Both the position numbers and the translations under genes were made by a program. The notes beneath the pieces were generated by a model. That model searched no databases and was not told the origin of the DNA. It worked only from the letters and a program-made list of their open reading frames with translations. A stretch of 60,000 bases of DNA from Gnetum montanum (Eukaryota; Streptophyta; Gnetopsida; Gnetales; Gnetaceae): contig MNCI01003767.1 of assembly GCA_015680685.1 (NCBI GenBank), positions 502,202-562,201 on the forward strand. The letters run 5' to 3'. Shown in pieces: positions 12,301 through 24,740 of this stretch. Position 1 is the stretch's first letter; every line of letters begins with the position of its first letter.

Positions 12301-13294
12301 TGATGAGACATGATATGTTGGGTAGCTTTGTCCATGCATCCTCATTGACAAAGCCTCATTGATGCATATTATATGAGTTGATGCATATGTGTGGATGAAA
12401 ATGCATTGATGCATTAATGGGTAACACATCTTAGATGCATTGATCTAGCCCCATCGACGCATCTTCATTGATGCATCCCAATCGATGTAGCTAAATGTGT
12501 TAATGCATCTCCATTGATGCAATGCTTGTATCTGCCTATAAATATACGAGCATCTGTCACATATTTACCACCATTAGGTTAGTAGTGTAGCCAGACTCTT
12601 GCGATTTTATTCTGTAATGCTAGCGAATAGTCAGTGAGTGCCTACAGTGTGGATTTGAGTCAATTGTACAGAGTCTTATCCAAGTGGCCTTTTACCTAGA
12701 CACATTCCATAAATGGCAATAAGATCAAGATTGATTCATATTCATTACAACACTTTGACTTAGAATAGATTTACTTTTAATGTAATTTATTTTCAATGTA
12801 ATTAGTTAATATTTACATTTCCATGCATGTTAATCAATTGAAGGAATGAGCACAACTAGTTTCAAGTGTAAACAGATATTCTCTTGGTAATCCTTAGTAG
12901 TGTTATTACTTGGTTCGCCTAGTAGCATAACACTTGGTAATCCCACTAGTGGATACATGAGTTCAAGATGTGTACAGCAAGTTGGGAACAAACACTTATT
13001 ACCCTTAGGATAGTTTAGGATTTATCTTCTTGTTATTAATTAGTTTATATAATTAATTTCTACATGATTATTTAGTTAGTTTAAGGGCTGCACAACATCA
13101 ATAATCATATGCCTCACTTTGGACTAAATCACACATGACAAAGCTACCACTAGTTTAAATGGGAACATAATGACTTACAATCAATGCTTAACAATTTAGA
13201 TACTACACTAGTTCCATTGATGGAATTTGACTAGATTGCACTTGAACGCTTATGATTCGTATTGTTGGATGTAGGAGGTACTTGCTACTCATCA
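12301..13294 (+). repeat. Element 1, 3' LTR
   Basis: Starts TGATGAGACATG and ends CTACTCATCA. Collinear with the 5' LTR but clearly diverged. It has GATGCATC/GATGCATCC words in U3 and a TATAAATA-like box (cctataaatata, near 12536). Followed immediately by CATGG (13295-13299), the second copy of the target duplication. Confidence 0.88.
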
Positions 13295-13539
13295 CATGGG
13301 TAACATGTCTTTCTAGTGACATGGTAAGGAATCACTTCTTTTATACATACTTCCATTTTTTGTTAGAACTCAAGTGAATGATACAACTTAACAGTAGGAT
13401 GAGACTTATAGTAGTGGGCATAGAGAATCCACAAATCCTTGTAATGTCACACTCTTTTCATTCCCACTTGGTTCTTCATTTTTCTACCAAGGCATAAGGA
13501 TCATAAGTTTATTTTGATTTTATTGTGGAAAAAATATCA

Positions 13540-14660
13540 TTATGTTCATGGTAAGTATTGACCTTTTGGTTTTTCAAAACCTTAAGGAAAATGGAGAACA
13601 TAGAATTTTTTTTTGTGGATAATGTGTTTGCAAGACATGAATAAGAACTTCACATGAGATTTGAGAACTCAAGAAAACAAGATCTATAAAGAGATGATAA
13701 AGTGAAGACTACATGGGTCAAGATGAGAGCATGGACGAGCATGAATGAAAACAAAGGCTACAGGTCAAATGAAGATGCTTCAAGGACTAGCAAAAAGGAA
13801 AATTGATGGGAGAAAGACTTAGAAGATAGAGCCTAAAAGTTGAGGAGACATCTTCCAAAAATAGTAGACATCTCTATCTCAGAGTAGACATCTCCCTAGA
13901 GATGTCCCTTGGAAGACATCCCATTTTCAAGTGAGACATCTCTCTTGAGTTAAGGCCAATCTCAGGTAGACATCCCAACTTCAAAGGAAATGTCTACACT
14001 AGTCATTTAGTAGTTGTTGCATAAATTTTGAGGAGTTTTCAGAAACTCCAAAGCTATAAAAAGATACCAAAATCTTGGGAATTGTGCAAGTACTATTCAC
14101 ATAGGATCAATCACTATCTTATCTATGCTATTGTATTCTTATTGTTCATTATAAAATCATTTATGTGGTTGTATGTTGTATTGAGCTTCAATGACAAGGA
14201 CTTGTAAATTTAGTTACACTCTTTTCTTGTGTTTTTTTCTTTTTCTTGTATCCCTGCAAGGTTTGATGTGCTTCTTTCTAGAAGGAATCCACATTGAGCT
14301 TGTTAGGACCTTGCAAGGTTGAATGGTTTTATAGTGTCAAAACACTCCATAGCGAAGCTCAATGTTGTAAAGATTGTGGGATCCTTGAAACCACATTTTT
14401 GAGCTTGTTGGGACCTTGCAGGGTTGAGTAGTTTTGTAGTAATGAAACACTATGGTGTAGAGCTTAGAGCTTGTACAAGGTGTGGTATCCTTCAAACCAT
14501 AGTTTATTAAGAAAAAAATTTTGGAGTGTGCACGGATTCTACCATTCGAGTGTGGATGTACCCAAGTTAGGGAACCATGTAAAATTTGGTGTTTTTGTGT
14601 GATAAGTGCAATTTCAATTGGGGCACTTATTCAACCCCTTCTAAGTTCTTGATCCATAGT
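13540..14660 (+). mobile_element. Probable solo or fragment LTR (copia-like) within element 0
   Basis: This stretch has no counterpart in the matching spacers of elements 1 and 2, so it is probably inserted. It holds repeated GACATC words (13850-13990), a TATAAAAAG box (near 14056), a 105-bp tandem duplication (14296-14400, 14401-14503) and a terminal phrase ggggcacttattcaacccct of the kind seen at 3' ends of plant copia LTRs. Ends and target duplication could not be fixed, so boundaries are approximate. Confidence 0.42.
14296..14503 (+). repeat. 105-bp tandem duplication in the LTR-like region
   Basis: Two diverged units, each starting gagcttgtt(a/g)ggaccttgca and containing a gggatccttgaaacca / ggtatccttcaaacca phrase. 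Lies within the probable copia-like LTR. Confidence 0.65.
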
Positions 14661-15049
14661 AAAATCCTCTTATTATTAAAAATGAGTGAATGGATAATGT
14701 GGTCTCACTATATATAGAATAAATCCTTTAATGATTTGATAATATAGGGTTAAATTCACATTATTGGGACTATATCTTATTTTATTCCTTGTGCTTTATT
14801 AGAAAATTCAACAGAAATATGTACAAAAAAGACAATCAAAAATTGTAGAAAAATGATAAGAATGGAAAAAATATAGAAAAAATTCAAAAAGTATTTAAGA
14901 ATAGAAAATGATTAAGAAATTGGAAAAGTATAAAAGAATGAAAAAAATATGAAAGAATGTAAAAGGTAAAAAATGTAAAAAGGTAAAAAGTAGAAAAATG
15001 TCATAAGGAAATTTGTACCTAAGTGTCACATTTAACACCCCCATGACTA
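14661..15049 (-). other. Element 0 post-integrase spacer
   Basis: AT-rich, non-coding on the minus strand. It contains gtgagaccacattatccattc (shared with element 1 near 10412). Near 15045 (minus) it has gtcatgggggtgtt, the counterpart of the TCATGGGGG words that follow the integrase or protease region in elements 2 and 3. Confidence 0.5.
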
Positions 15050-16270
15050 TTATGAGAGGTGAATATCTAGAAGATTAACCAAGTGGCAAGTTGCTTGGTA
15101 GGGAAGGTGGAGTCCTTGAGAGAGTAGGGAAAGTCATGGTATGGTTTCACTTGTTGAATATTGACAAAGATTAGCTTTTGTGGGTTTGTTGGATGGTAGA
15201 TCTACATGGCACCAGATTGGTACGTAACATGGATGATGTAGGGTCCTTCCCATAAGGTTTAAAACTTAGCCTTTTGTGGGACATGACTAGGATTATAGTA
15301 GAGAAATTTATTGCCTGAATTAATTGACACATGTATTATTCTGGCATCATCCCTACATTTAGAGTACTTTTTGTAAATTTTAATACTTATTTGGACTACT
15401 AATCGATTTTCTTCTAGAAGATTGAGATTCATGAGGCGTTCTTTCTAAGCTAAGTTTAAATCGAGGTCAAGTGTAATGGTAGTAGAAAGCGTAGTGCATT
15501 TCACTTGGATCAATAACATAGGTAGTTTACCATAAACAAACTCATATGGGAAATACCCTATAGGAAGTTTCCAAGTGGATCTATATGCCCATAAAGTATC
15601 ATTAAGTTTTGTGCTTCAATCTTTCCTATAATGACTAACTGTTCTAGTTAATATTTTTGTAATTTCTACTTGATCATTTACTTGGGGATGATATGGTGTA
15701 GTTAGTTTATGATTCACCCCATGTTGTTGCATTAGCTTTTTGATTGTAGCTCCTATAAAATGAGTTACGTTGTTAAATATAAGCATGTGTGGTACTCCAA
15801 ATCTATTCACCACATCTTGTTGAAAGAATTTAATAGCTATTTTAGTTGTGCAATCCTTAACTATAGCTACTTTTGTGCACTTTATGTAATAATCAACCAT
15901 TACTATGATGTAATACCTTCCATTTGACATTGGTGTGATGGGATCCATGAAATCAATTCCATAAATGTCGAAAGGTTTCAATGGGTATATCCACTATTGT
16001 GGTCCTTCATTTTTGGTTGTCTGTCCTCCATCTCTTTAACATCTTTCATAAGACTATGCAAGCCGATGTGCATTCTTGAATATGGTAGGCAAAAGTAGCT
16101 TGCTATCATCAATTTTAGTGTTGTTCTTCATCCTACATAGTGACCACCACATGCTCCTTCATGTGTATCTTGTCAAACTCTTTGTTGACTCTCTTCTAGA
16201 ATGCACCACCTTATTAACTCATCAATGCATATATTGTAAAGGTTGCCATTGATTTCCATATATCTTTTTA
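15050..16270 (-). pseudogene. Element 0 integrase, broken
   Basis: Minus-strand integrase remnant. The catalytic core is open at 15616-15981. YGIDFMDPI carries the first Asp; the second catalytic Asp of the usual SDNG is changed (IFNNV, D to N); the Glu is kept in NDQVEIT. Downstream (15.05-15.30 kb) the C-terminal phrase GPYII...VNIQQVKP matches element 2. Integrase inserts the DNA copy into the chromosome; this copy cannot be active. No chromodomain is visible. Confidence 0.75.
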
Positions 16271-16283
16271 CTTTGTGGAGGAA

Positions 16284-17650
16284 CTATCCTTTATGTTTCT
16301 TATCCCACTCAATAGGAAGCTCTTGTGTAGTGAGATAAGTCATGTAATCAATAATCCATGACTTTCCTATTAAGTTGATAGCCATTGTTAATTTTGTAAA
16401 TAAATTTTTATCTAGAAACTTGTCTAATAATGGTTCATCATTCTCTTGGGGTTTCCATATTAGTCTTGATAAATGATTTTCTACCACATTTTCAGTTCCT
16501 TTTTTATCAATCATGGTGATGTCAAATTCATGTAAGATAACTAGCCATCTTATCATGCCAAGACTAACTATTGGCTTATTCATTAGAAATCTAATGGCAC
16601 TATGATCTATGTGGAGATAAATGGGGTACCCAAGCATATAATGTCTAAATTTTTCAAGTATAAACACCACATCCATTAGATCCTTTTCTATTGTGGTATA
16701 GTTAAGTTATGCCCCAGTAATGCTTCGATTAGCGTAGTGTCTATAAGAATGTCTTTTCTACTCATCTAATTAAGTTAGTACTACTTCCAATGCATAGTTT
16801 GAAGTATCCATCATAATGTGGAAATGCATTGAGTAATCTAGAGCTCAAAGGATTGGCATCTTGATTAGTTTCTATTTTAAAGTCCCAAAATCATTTCTCA
16901 CATTGGTTTGTCCATAGAAATGATGCATCTTTCTTAGTTAAGTGTACCAATGGTTTCGCAATCTTTGAAAAGTTTTTGATGAATCTTATGTAGTACTCTA
17001 TGCCCTAGAACTATACCATATTGAACCATTAAGTAGATTTTTTGCCAATTTATATTTACATTAGTTTCTACACATCTTTTTAGTTCTTGCTCTAAATGGT
17101 CCAACGCTTATTTAAAATCTAGCTCATATGTGGAGAAGTCATTCATAAAAACTTCAACCCCATTGCCAATTTGGTTCTAGCAGATGTTGAGTACAAGCCT
17201 CTGAAATACAATGAGTGCATTACACAAGCTAAAGGAGATTTTCTTGTATTCAAATGTTCCCCATGGACTGGTGAATGTGGTATTTTCTTGGTCTTCTGGT
17301 GCAATGCAAATTTGATTGTACCCACTATATTCATCTAGAAAGCTAAAATACTAGTGTCCTGCTATAGAATCCAAGACTTGTTTAATAAATGGTAGGGAGA
17401 AATGATCCTTGAATGTTGCCATGTTTAACAATTTGAAATCAATACAAACCCTCCATTTTTCACCTTTCTTTGGTACAATGACTAATGAACTAACCTATTC
17501 ACTATCTACTATAGAATAGATGAACCCCACTTTCAATAATTTCTCTAGCTCTTACTTAACAACTTCCTTAAGTTTTGGGTTCAAAGTTCTTTGACATTGG
17601 CAAGATGGTTGATAGCTAGATTTATATAGATTTGATGTTGGCATATACAT
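16284..17650 (-). pseudogene. Element 0 reverse transcriptase and RNase H, broken
   Basis: RNase H is readable at 16284-16676 (EKFRHYMLGYPIYLHIDHSA, then IRWLVILHEFDITMIDKKG and ENVVENHLSRL), the usual gypsy RNase H end. Upstream on the minus strand, about 16700-17650, lies a heavily shifted RT region with short readable pieces around a finger/palm fold. I could not find an intact YxDD-type box. Order and strand agree with element 0. Confidence 0.65.
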
Positions 17651-17949
17651 AAATCAATTCTAGTGATTTCATCATAGGATCATGCAAATGCAGTTGGCCA
17701 TTTATTTACCACTTCTAGTAATTTTCTCTTTTGTTCCTGATCAAGTTTGACATTTATAATTATTGGTTTTTTATTGTTTAGAAAAGCATATTCAAGTGTA
17801 CATGGTAGGGATTTTAGTTCTAAGGGTTCTAGTTTGCATGTCTCTTGTATCTCTAATCTTGCCCATTCAATATCTTTCTCTTAATGTGATTCAATGTGAG
17901 AAGGTGGTCTTTTAAGCTATTCTAATTTATCAAGTTCTTCTACATAGGC

Positions 17950-18560
17950 ATTTGTGATTCTATTTGTCAATTCCATGCATATATTGGATTCAGTTTCCTC
18001 TTCAGTTACTAAGCACTGGATGCCTTCTTGTTAAGTGGCTACTACATACAAATACTTTTGTACACACTTATCTTCTATACAGCTATTACATGCTATGATG
18101 GCATTATCATTCATAGCCCAAATTTTCTACACACAATTGCATTCGTTATCATTGTTTACAATACATGGAACTTTGCATCACTGTAGGATTCTAGCTTCAT
18201 CTTCCTTAAAGATTTCCAAGGACAAGTCTCTAATTTTTACCTGAGAATTTATGTTTCTAAGCCATGTTCTTCCCATACTTATAGGAAATTCTCCTTGATT
18301 TTTCTCCATGTGGACGACAAGAAAATTAGTAGGATATGAACATCCACTTATGGTGGTGATGAAATTTTTCACCTGCCCACGTAGGATGACAATTAATTGA
18401 TTCTCAAGCTCTAGTCAGATGTTGCATTTTTCAGTGGAGGAAGATCCAAAGCTTTGTATATATCTTATGAAATCAGGTTTACTCTTAATCTAGATTCGAG
18501 TAGAACCTTGAAGTGTTTATGTTCTACTATTTTTAGATACACTAAGAGACTTCTTGGATT
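17950..18560 (-). pseudogene. Element 0 protease remnant and six-cysteine module
   Basis: The minus strand reads a retropepsin C-terminal half at 18178-18372 (TTISGCSYPTNFLVV, then ISMGRTWLRN), preceded near 18500 by LLESRLRVNLIS where the active-site Asp is expected. Downstream, 18030-18175, is PCIVNNDNECNC ... ACNSC ... CVQKYLYVVAT. This has the same cysteine spacing as in elements 2 and 3 except that the last Cys is Tyr. Confidence 0.65.
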
Positions 18561-18699
18561 TGTTACTTTCTTAGGAAGTGTCCTTTCTTTGATCTAGTGT
18601 GTGACTATTTAAGTTAGCATGATAGTGGTCAAGTTCTAATTAGTAGAATTTGGAGGTGTAGTGTTCTCTTGAGGAGTATGTGTGGATGGGGTGGATGTA

Positions 18700-21178
18700 G
18701 GTGAAGTTCCCATTCTTTGAACCTTTTCGAGACTTGTCCTAAAAAAAGGATTTTTTTGGGTCCTTAGTTTACTTGTGATCACATCCTCTTGTGTATTAAC
18801 TACCCTAGTGGTACCTTTTTATTATAGTTGTGTTGACAAGTCTCCTTGCATAACCAGTCATGACATTGGTAGCAGGGAGTTAGGAGTTTGAAATGATGAA
18901 CCAGCTGTTGGTTGGGATACATAAGAATTTGAATCCATTCATGAAGTAGTGGTTCTATGATATTTTGGTGAATAATAGTGAGAGGAGGTATGAATTGAAG
19001 CATTCCTTAAAGAGATTGGATGTTAAACATAATATCCATAAGGATCTGGTTGCTTATATGGATGTTGTTGCCTTGGTGGTGACATCCCCCACACTTGTGG
19101 TTGTTGCCACCATTGTTAGTATTGTTCTTGCAATTGAGGATAGGCTCCACTTGGATAATATGATGGTTTGTAAGATTGTCAGAAGTTACCTTGTGAATAA
19201 GGTAATTATCTTGACATCTATTTCTTGATAAATCTTGGTATAAGCACATATGCCCTAGACTCTTGCAAATGGACCATAACAGGACAACATCCTTTAAGAT
19301 GTTCATATTGGCATACTTTGCATCCTTCATCGTCTTCCAAACTAGAGTCTGTTAATTCTTTGACTATAGTAGCTTTTCCTTTATTTCTATAGTTTTTTCA
19401 TCCATTTTCTTTTCTTTTCTTCTTTTCTTTATTGTTATTCAGTGCTTGTTCAGTCTTCTCCTCTACTATCTTGAATGTGATAGTAAATTCTTCATCCATT
19501 GTGTCCCACATTTTCTCTACCTTATTTGCAATGTCATTAATTAATTTTTGGATGGGTAGAGTCTTTCATTGGATTATATCCTCCAAAGTTTCTTCTTTTT
19601 TTCTTTTTCATATTTCTCACACCTCTTTTTCTCATTGCAAGATCTTAATTGTATTCTTTAGTTGGTTCTCTTTTCTTTAATTCTCCTTCCTCCTTTACCA
19701 CCTAGTCTATCAGTCTTTGGATATGATGAGCCATCATTTTAGATAAATTTCCTTGGGAATATACCCCAAGGGTTCCCCTTGTTTTATTTCTTAGTCCATC
19801 AACAATGTGTCATAGTTGTTCCTTTTGAGAAAAACTGTGGCATGGGCAACTATGTAGTAAGAAATAATATCTTCCCATTATTACATCAAGGGATTCATGT
19901 ATCCCTTTCAACGATCATTGAATCTATTTTTTCAAATTGGACACTCTTGAATAGGTTTGATATTTTTCATTGAAGAGCTCTAGCATGGTACTTCATCTTC
20001 AGATAGATTCTAGTTCTAAGGATCTTTACGAGCTCTCTACTTCCTTTATGAGCATTCTCAAAAATAACTTTAGTTTCTATCAATCATTATCAATGTTTTG
20101 TAGGGCACATGAATTGTAGAAGGCTTGAAGATGGTGTTGTGGATATGCATTATATCCACCTTCAAATTTTGAGATATAGTTCATATCTAGTTGTTTGATG
20201 CAACTATCCCTCACATGTCTAGTAGGAATATACACTACTTTACTAATATCAATCATGCTACAAGTAGCAGTAGGGGTTCTTCATAATCTTTGGGTCTATG
20301 AACTCTAATGTAGTGTTGACCCCTTTGATGCCCATAGCGCTCTCTCTCTTCACGCCTGATTCTTTCTCTTCTTTTCTCATCATCATCTTCTTCATCATCA
20401 TGATGTCTTTTTTGATGCTCATGTCTTTCAAGATCCCTTTCTCTTTCCCTATCATGATTTCTTATTCCTCTATCTCTCTTGTCATACTTTCAAGAGGAGT
20501 GTGAGGAGAAAGAGGAAGAAGTTGGAGAATGGTACCAACTAGTTCTTCTTCCATGATTGCTTGATTAATCCCTTTTTTATTTAATGAAGGTTCTAGGCCT
20601 TGAGTTCCTCCTAAGTGTTGAGTCTTCCTTGTCCCCTCTAGGTGTTTCTACAAGAGCTAAATGCCACTTTATCTTGACAAGATATTCTATATAGAAAACT
20701 GGTGTTTGATATTAAGATCCATGGGTTTGATAGAAGTTTTCTATGTGGAACATAGCATCATCCCATTCTTCCAGGACAACAGTTTGTAGTACTTTCTTTC
20801 ATTTGTCTAGCTCATGCCTTGTCTCCATAGCAGCATCCATTCTTACTTGGGCTTCTATTGGTTGGTATGGCCTAGTCATGTGCTCTGTGAAGTGGTACTA
20901 TTCTTTTATGTGACCAAGGTTTCAATTTGCGAGGATTTCTTGTAGCATAGACAGTGCAAAACATTTTGGAGACAAAACAATGTTGTCTTGTAAGTTTATC
21001 CAACTTAGTTGTTCATCCTAGTGAAAGACAAATGTGAAATTAGGATAATATGAATTAGTGTGAGCATAGCGATTCTAGTTTACATGGGCATACTCTAGTC
21101 TTCTTCATTATATTTCATGTCATGATACTTATTAAATTCAATAGCATGTGGTGTTTTTTCCTTAAGTGTAGAAGCCAT
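18700..21178 (-). pseudogene. Element 0 gag, broken
   Basis: Starts ATGGCTTCTACACTTAAGG on the minus strand (ATG at 21178). The position is just inside the leader that element 2 split: about 90 bp from the primer-binding site on one side plus about 57 bp on the other gives a leader of about 147 bp, like the leaders of elements 3 and 4. Recognisable pieces: the N-terminal YPNFTFVFH phrase, a poly-Ser plus RDR/RERERE stretch (about 20350-20510), a capsid-like region with many stops, and a GCHHQGNNIHI-like tail (about 19080). Not functional. Confidence 0.6.
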
Positions 21179-21235
21179 ATTACATTTTTTTGACACTTGT
21201 ATATGTGTGTGTGTTAAAAGAATTGATTCAACTAT

Positions 21236-22128
21236 TGATGAATTGCATTATGTCAGTTGCATCGATGAAACCTTGTCAATGCAACCTTGTCATCTAGGCC
21301 TTGTCAATGTGGCACTATAAAAATTATAACTTTCAAATGGAAAAAATGCAAGAGCTTCACTACGACTACAAGCACTAGTGCTTGAAGCTCTTGCATTTTT
21401 TCCATTTGAAAGTTATAATTTTTTCCTCTGAGTGCCCGTAGCAGGAGTTATTGAGTGTACGAATTTTTATTCGAGCATTGTTGTACCTTAGCATGATAGT
21501 GTGTGTGGTAATAAAGATGACCTTTCTAATAAACCTTGTAGCACTTTGGATAGATTAGCTATTTCAATTATGCATTCAATGTTTTTAATTATTTATTAAA
21601 TTTTTTCCATTAATTATTAAATATTTTCCAATTATTACATTAATGAAGCAATTAAGCCAAATATATTACACACATAAGTATGACTGCTTTGAGCATAACA
21701 TGTATTCACTTGGTAATCCCAGCAGCGTTATTGCTTGGTACACCCAGTAGCATAGTGCTTGGTCACCCAGCAACGGATATGTGGGTTCAGGATGTGTATG
21801 GAAAGTGGGATTGGATTCTTATGTTAGGATTAGTTAAATGCTAGTCGATTAGTTAATCTGGTTTAGTTAATCTAATTCCTTTTATCTACATTTTGAGCAC
21901 CAAACTATAAAAAAAAAAATGATAAAAATCAAATGCCTCAATTACACTTAACCATACCAACAAATGTCACAAGTGTAATTGGGAAGACAATGATTGACCT
22001 TAAGGAAAGAGTCACTTCCTAAAGGACTAGTGCTTTGAAAATGACAAAGTCCGTGAAATTTGACCGAGTCACACGTGAATGCTTCATGATTCGTATGGTT
22101 GGGCATAGGGGTACCTCACTGCTCATCA
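21236..22128 (+). repeat. Element 2, 5' LTR
   Basis: Starts TGATGAATTG and ends CTGCTCATCA. It carries palindromic CATCGATG-type words in U3. In U5 it has three (c/g)TTGGTmAyCCAGyArCG units (21710-21775). A perfect inverted repeat (21319-21423) sits where the 3' LTR has its plain TATA region. Confidence 0.85.
21319..21423. repeat. Perfect 41-bp inverted repeat (hairpin) in the LTR
   Basis: Arms 21319-21359 and 21383-21423 are exact reverse complements, separated by a 23-bp loop that ends in the 12-bp palindrome agcactagtgct. The right arm corresponds to normal LTR sequence (compare 33586-33628), so the left arm is an inverted copy. It lies at the expected promoter/transcript start of the LTR. 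Confidence 0.9.
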
Positions 22129-22129
22129 T

Positions 22130-22147
22130 TAGCACCGTTGCCGAGGA
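22130..22147 (+). other. Element 2 primer-binding site (tRNA-Asp type)
   Basis: TAGCACCGTTGCCGAGGA, 15 of 18 positions identical to TGGCGCCGTTGCCGGGGA. The three differences are all G to A. Two bases downstream of the LTR end. Confidence 0.8.
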
Positions 22148-22288
22148 CTTTGTTTGTGGAACATGCACTATTTACATCTAAGTGAATACCATTAATATCA
22201 TTGTATGAACCTCAAGGTCAATATCATTTCCACTATACATAGAATTATAAAAGCACACTGATAATTTTATTTTTTCTTATTTTGCAAA

Positions 22289-24740
22289 ATGTCTTCTTCT
22301 TCTTGCAAGCACAAGGATACCAAACCACTGGTCCCATAGAAATATAAGGTGGTATACACTCATCCATATGAGTTTGTGCCAAGTTTCACCTTCATCCTAC
22401 ATCAGGATGAATAGCTATGATGGCATGATATGGAGGGCAATGTTGTCTTGCCCCTCAATAGATTTATGCCCAAGATGTTACTTAAGATCCTTAAGAATTT
22501 GGGCATAGCAGATCTTCATTAAGAATACGTTGTGGATGGATATGACACTCGAAACTACCATCCCACTGAAACACAACGTAAATGAGATCAACATCAAGAA
22601 AAACTCCATGAAGCTACAAAGGGAAAACATTGTACCAATCCCTTGTTCCTACTATCAAGATGACATTGAGGATCCTTCTATTGGAGGTTCTCAACATGAA
22701 GATTCTCCACTCCTTGCTACTGATGGTGAGGGTCTAAGCTTGAACCTATGATCCACTATTCATAAATTGGATTCAGGAAGAAGTAACAGCCAAGGTAGGG
22801 ACTCGGGCAAACACCACAACAATAAGGGATCTAAGGATGATGGTCGTAATAAGCGTAAGAGTGGTGGAAAACACCATGGTGGCAGTGGTGGTCCACCTTT
22901 CTCTTCATCCGATTCCAAACATTCCTCTTCATTTGATGGTTCTCATGGAAGCTACCATCAAAACAATCATGATGAAGGTGATCAGAGAGATAATAATGAC
23001 TATGAAGGCCACCAAAACTGAAGTGGTGGCCGAAACCATCATCGACGTCATTGATGTAGTAATGATGATGAACCCTTATTGGTGACTCGAAGTATGCTTA
23101 ACATTGTGGAGGTAGTTAAAATTCCAACTAGGCATGTGAAGGATAGTCAAATCAAGTGTCTAAACATGAACAATATTCCAAGATTTGAAGGGGTATATAA
23201 TTTTGATTTGCAAACACATCTACAAGCTTTTCAAAATGCTTGTGCCTTACAAAACATAGAGAATGAGTGGTGAAAACTCAAGCTTTTCCCAAGGACACTC
23301 ATCAAGGAAGCTAAAAGTTGGTACCGATTCTTAGAGTTAGAATTTATCCATAGATGGAGTACTATGTTAGAGCTATTCAATGATAAATACTAGACGTACT
23401 CTAGAGTGTTTAATCTCAGAAGGAAAATCCAAGGTTGAAAATAAGGAGCACATGAACCCTTGAATGTCATCATGGGTTGATACTATTCACTCTTACACCG
23501 ATGCCCTGGCCATGGTTATTCTTAAAGGGAACAACTTCACCACATCATAGATGGGCTCATAGTAGAAACAAGAAGAACCCTTGGGGTTTATGCCCAAGGA
23601 AGGTTGTCTGAAATAAGTGCTCATCAGATCCAAAGGCTAATTGAGCAGGTAGCAAAAGAAGAAGGTGAGCTACAAAAAAAGGAAAGTGCTAAAGAGTATA
23701 ATAGGGACATGTCCATTAGAAAATGAGAGGTCTCATTTTGTAACAAGGATGAATCACCACTTGATGAAGTGGTGAATAGAAATACCTTGCCCATCCAAAA
23801 ATCTATTTCTGACATTTTGGCCAAGGTTGATAAATTATGGGAATTTTTGGATGAAAAATTTCAAACCACTTTAAAAATTGCTAAAGAATCCAAAGAGCAA
23901 AATAGTGATCATAATCACAGGAGGTGAAAAGAAGTTGAACGTGCCTACCAAAGAGGTAAGGGCAAAGCTGCTGTAGTAGAGGAAGTTGTGGAGTCTGACT
24001 CTGATGATGAAACTAAATGTGAAATATGCTACTATGAACATCCAAAGGGATGTTTCCCTATGGTGTCACACTTACAAGAGTCTGGAGTGTATGCATTGAA
24101 TCCTCACCTAACACGTAGGCAAGCTCCAAGACGATTAACTTATCCTTAAGGTAGTCTAAGGCGGTTCCACCAACAGTAACAAGCTTACTACCCAAGTGGA
24201 ACTTCTCCACAACCTTATGAACAATACCAACAATGGTACCAACCACAATCATGGGGGATGCCACTGCCAAGGCAACAATACCCTTATAGGCAACCAAATC
24301 CATACAGGTACTATGTTTAGTAGGCTGTCTCCCCTAGAAGTTTTGCAAGCCATACATCATTCTAACATCACTATTATCCTCTAGAGTACCATCGAACACA
24401 TTCACCATCTACTTTAGGGGAAAACCCATATCCATATCTATATCATCCTTCGCATCCCTCCACACATACACTTCCACCTTCAACCCAGTTACCTCTTGCT
24501 CCATCCATGTAGGGTGAGATTACTTCATAGCCACAACAATGAAATGCTACAAGGGTTGTACACTCACAACCAATTTTTCAACCAAGTGGTTCATATAATA
24601 TCAAGGAAAAGAACTTTCTTCTAGCCTAGCAATTCTCTTTAGCCCTCACATTCTAGTTCAGCTGATCATCTTACATCTCTAGAACCCTCATCCTTTACAT
24701 CTAATACCTTCGAGTACCCTTCAAAACAAGTGCTGCCTAG
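22289..24740 (+). pseudogene. Element 2 gag, broken
   Basis: Starts MSSSS, as in elements 3 and 4. In order: N-terminal domain (VVYTHPYEFVPSFTFILHQDE), a His/Gly/Ser/Asp-rich low-complexity stretch (22767-23021), the phrase DEPLLVTRSM, capsid-like region (WSTMLELFNDKY, LHRCPGHGYS, RRTLGVYAQGRLSE; 23160-23640), coiled segment, compact zinc knuckle CEICYYEHPKGC (about 24020), and a Q/Y/P-rich tail (to about 24600). Gag packages the element RNA. Several in-frame stops, mostly TGG to TAG/TGA type, show decay. Confidence 0.75.

Larger units (their letters stand above)
6195..13294 (+). mobile_element. Element 1: non-autonomous gag-only gypsy element
   Basis: Complete LTR-to-LTR unit of 7.1 kb with a perfect 5-bp target duplication, inserted in the spacer of element 0. 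Contents: 5' LTR, degenerate tRNA-Asp primer-binding site, a gag-like region with stops, a 248-codon open stretch ending in the degenerate six-cysteine module, a T-rich spacer, and the 3' LTR. No RT, RNase H, integrase or recognisable 3' ORF is present, so it would depend on a relative for transposition. The LTRs have diverged visibly, which indicates an old insertion. Confidence 0.88.

Noticed and set aside
22767-23021. Gly/His/Ser-rich open frame that could look like a small host protein
   Set aside because: Lies in the position of the charged low-complexity part of Gag in element 2 and is followed by the usual TRSM phrase and capsid region.
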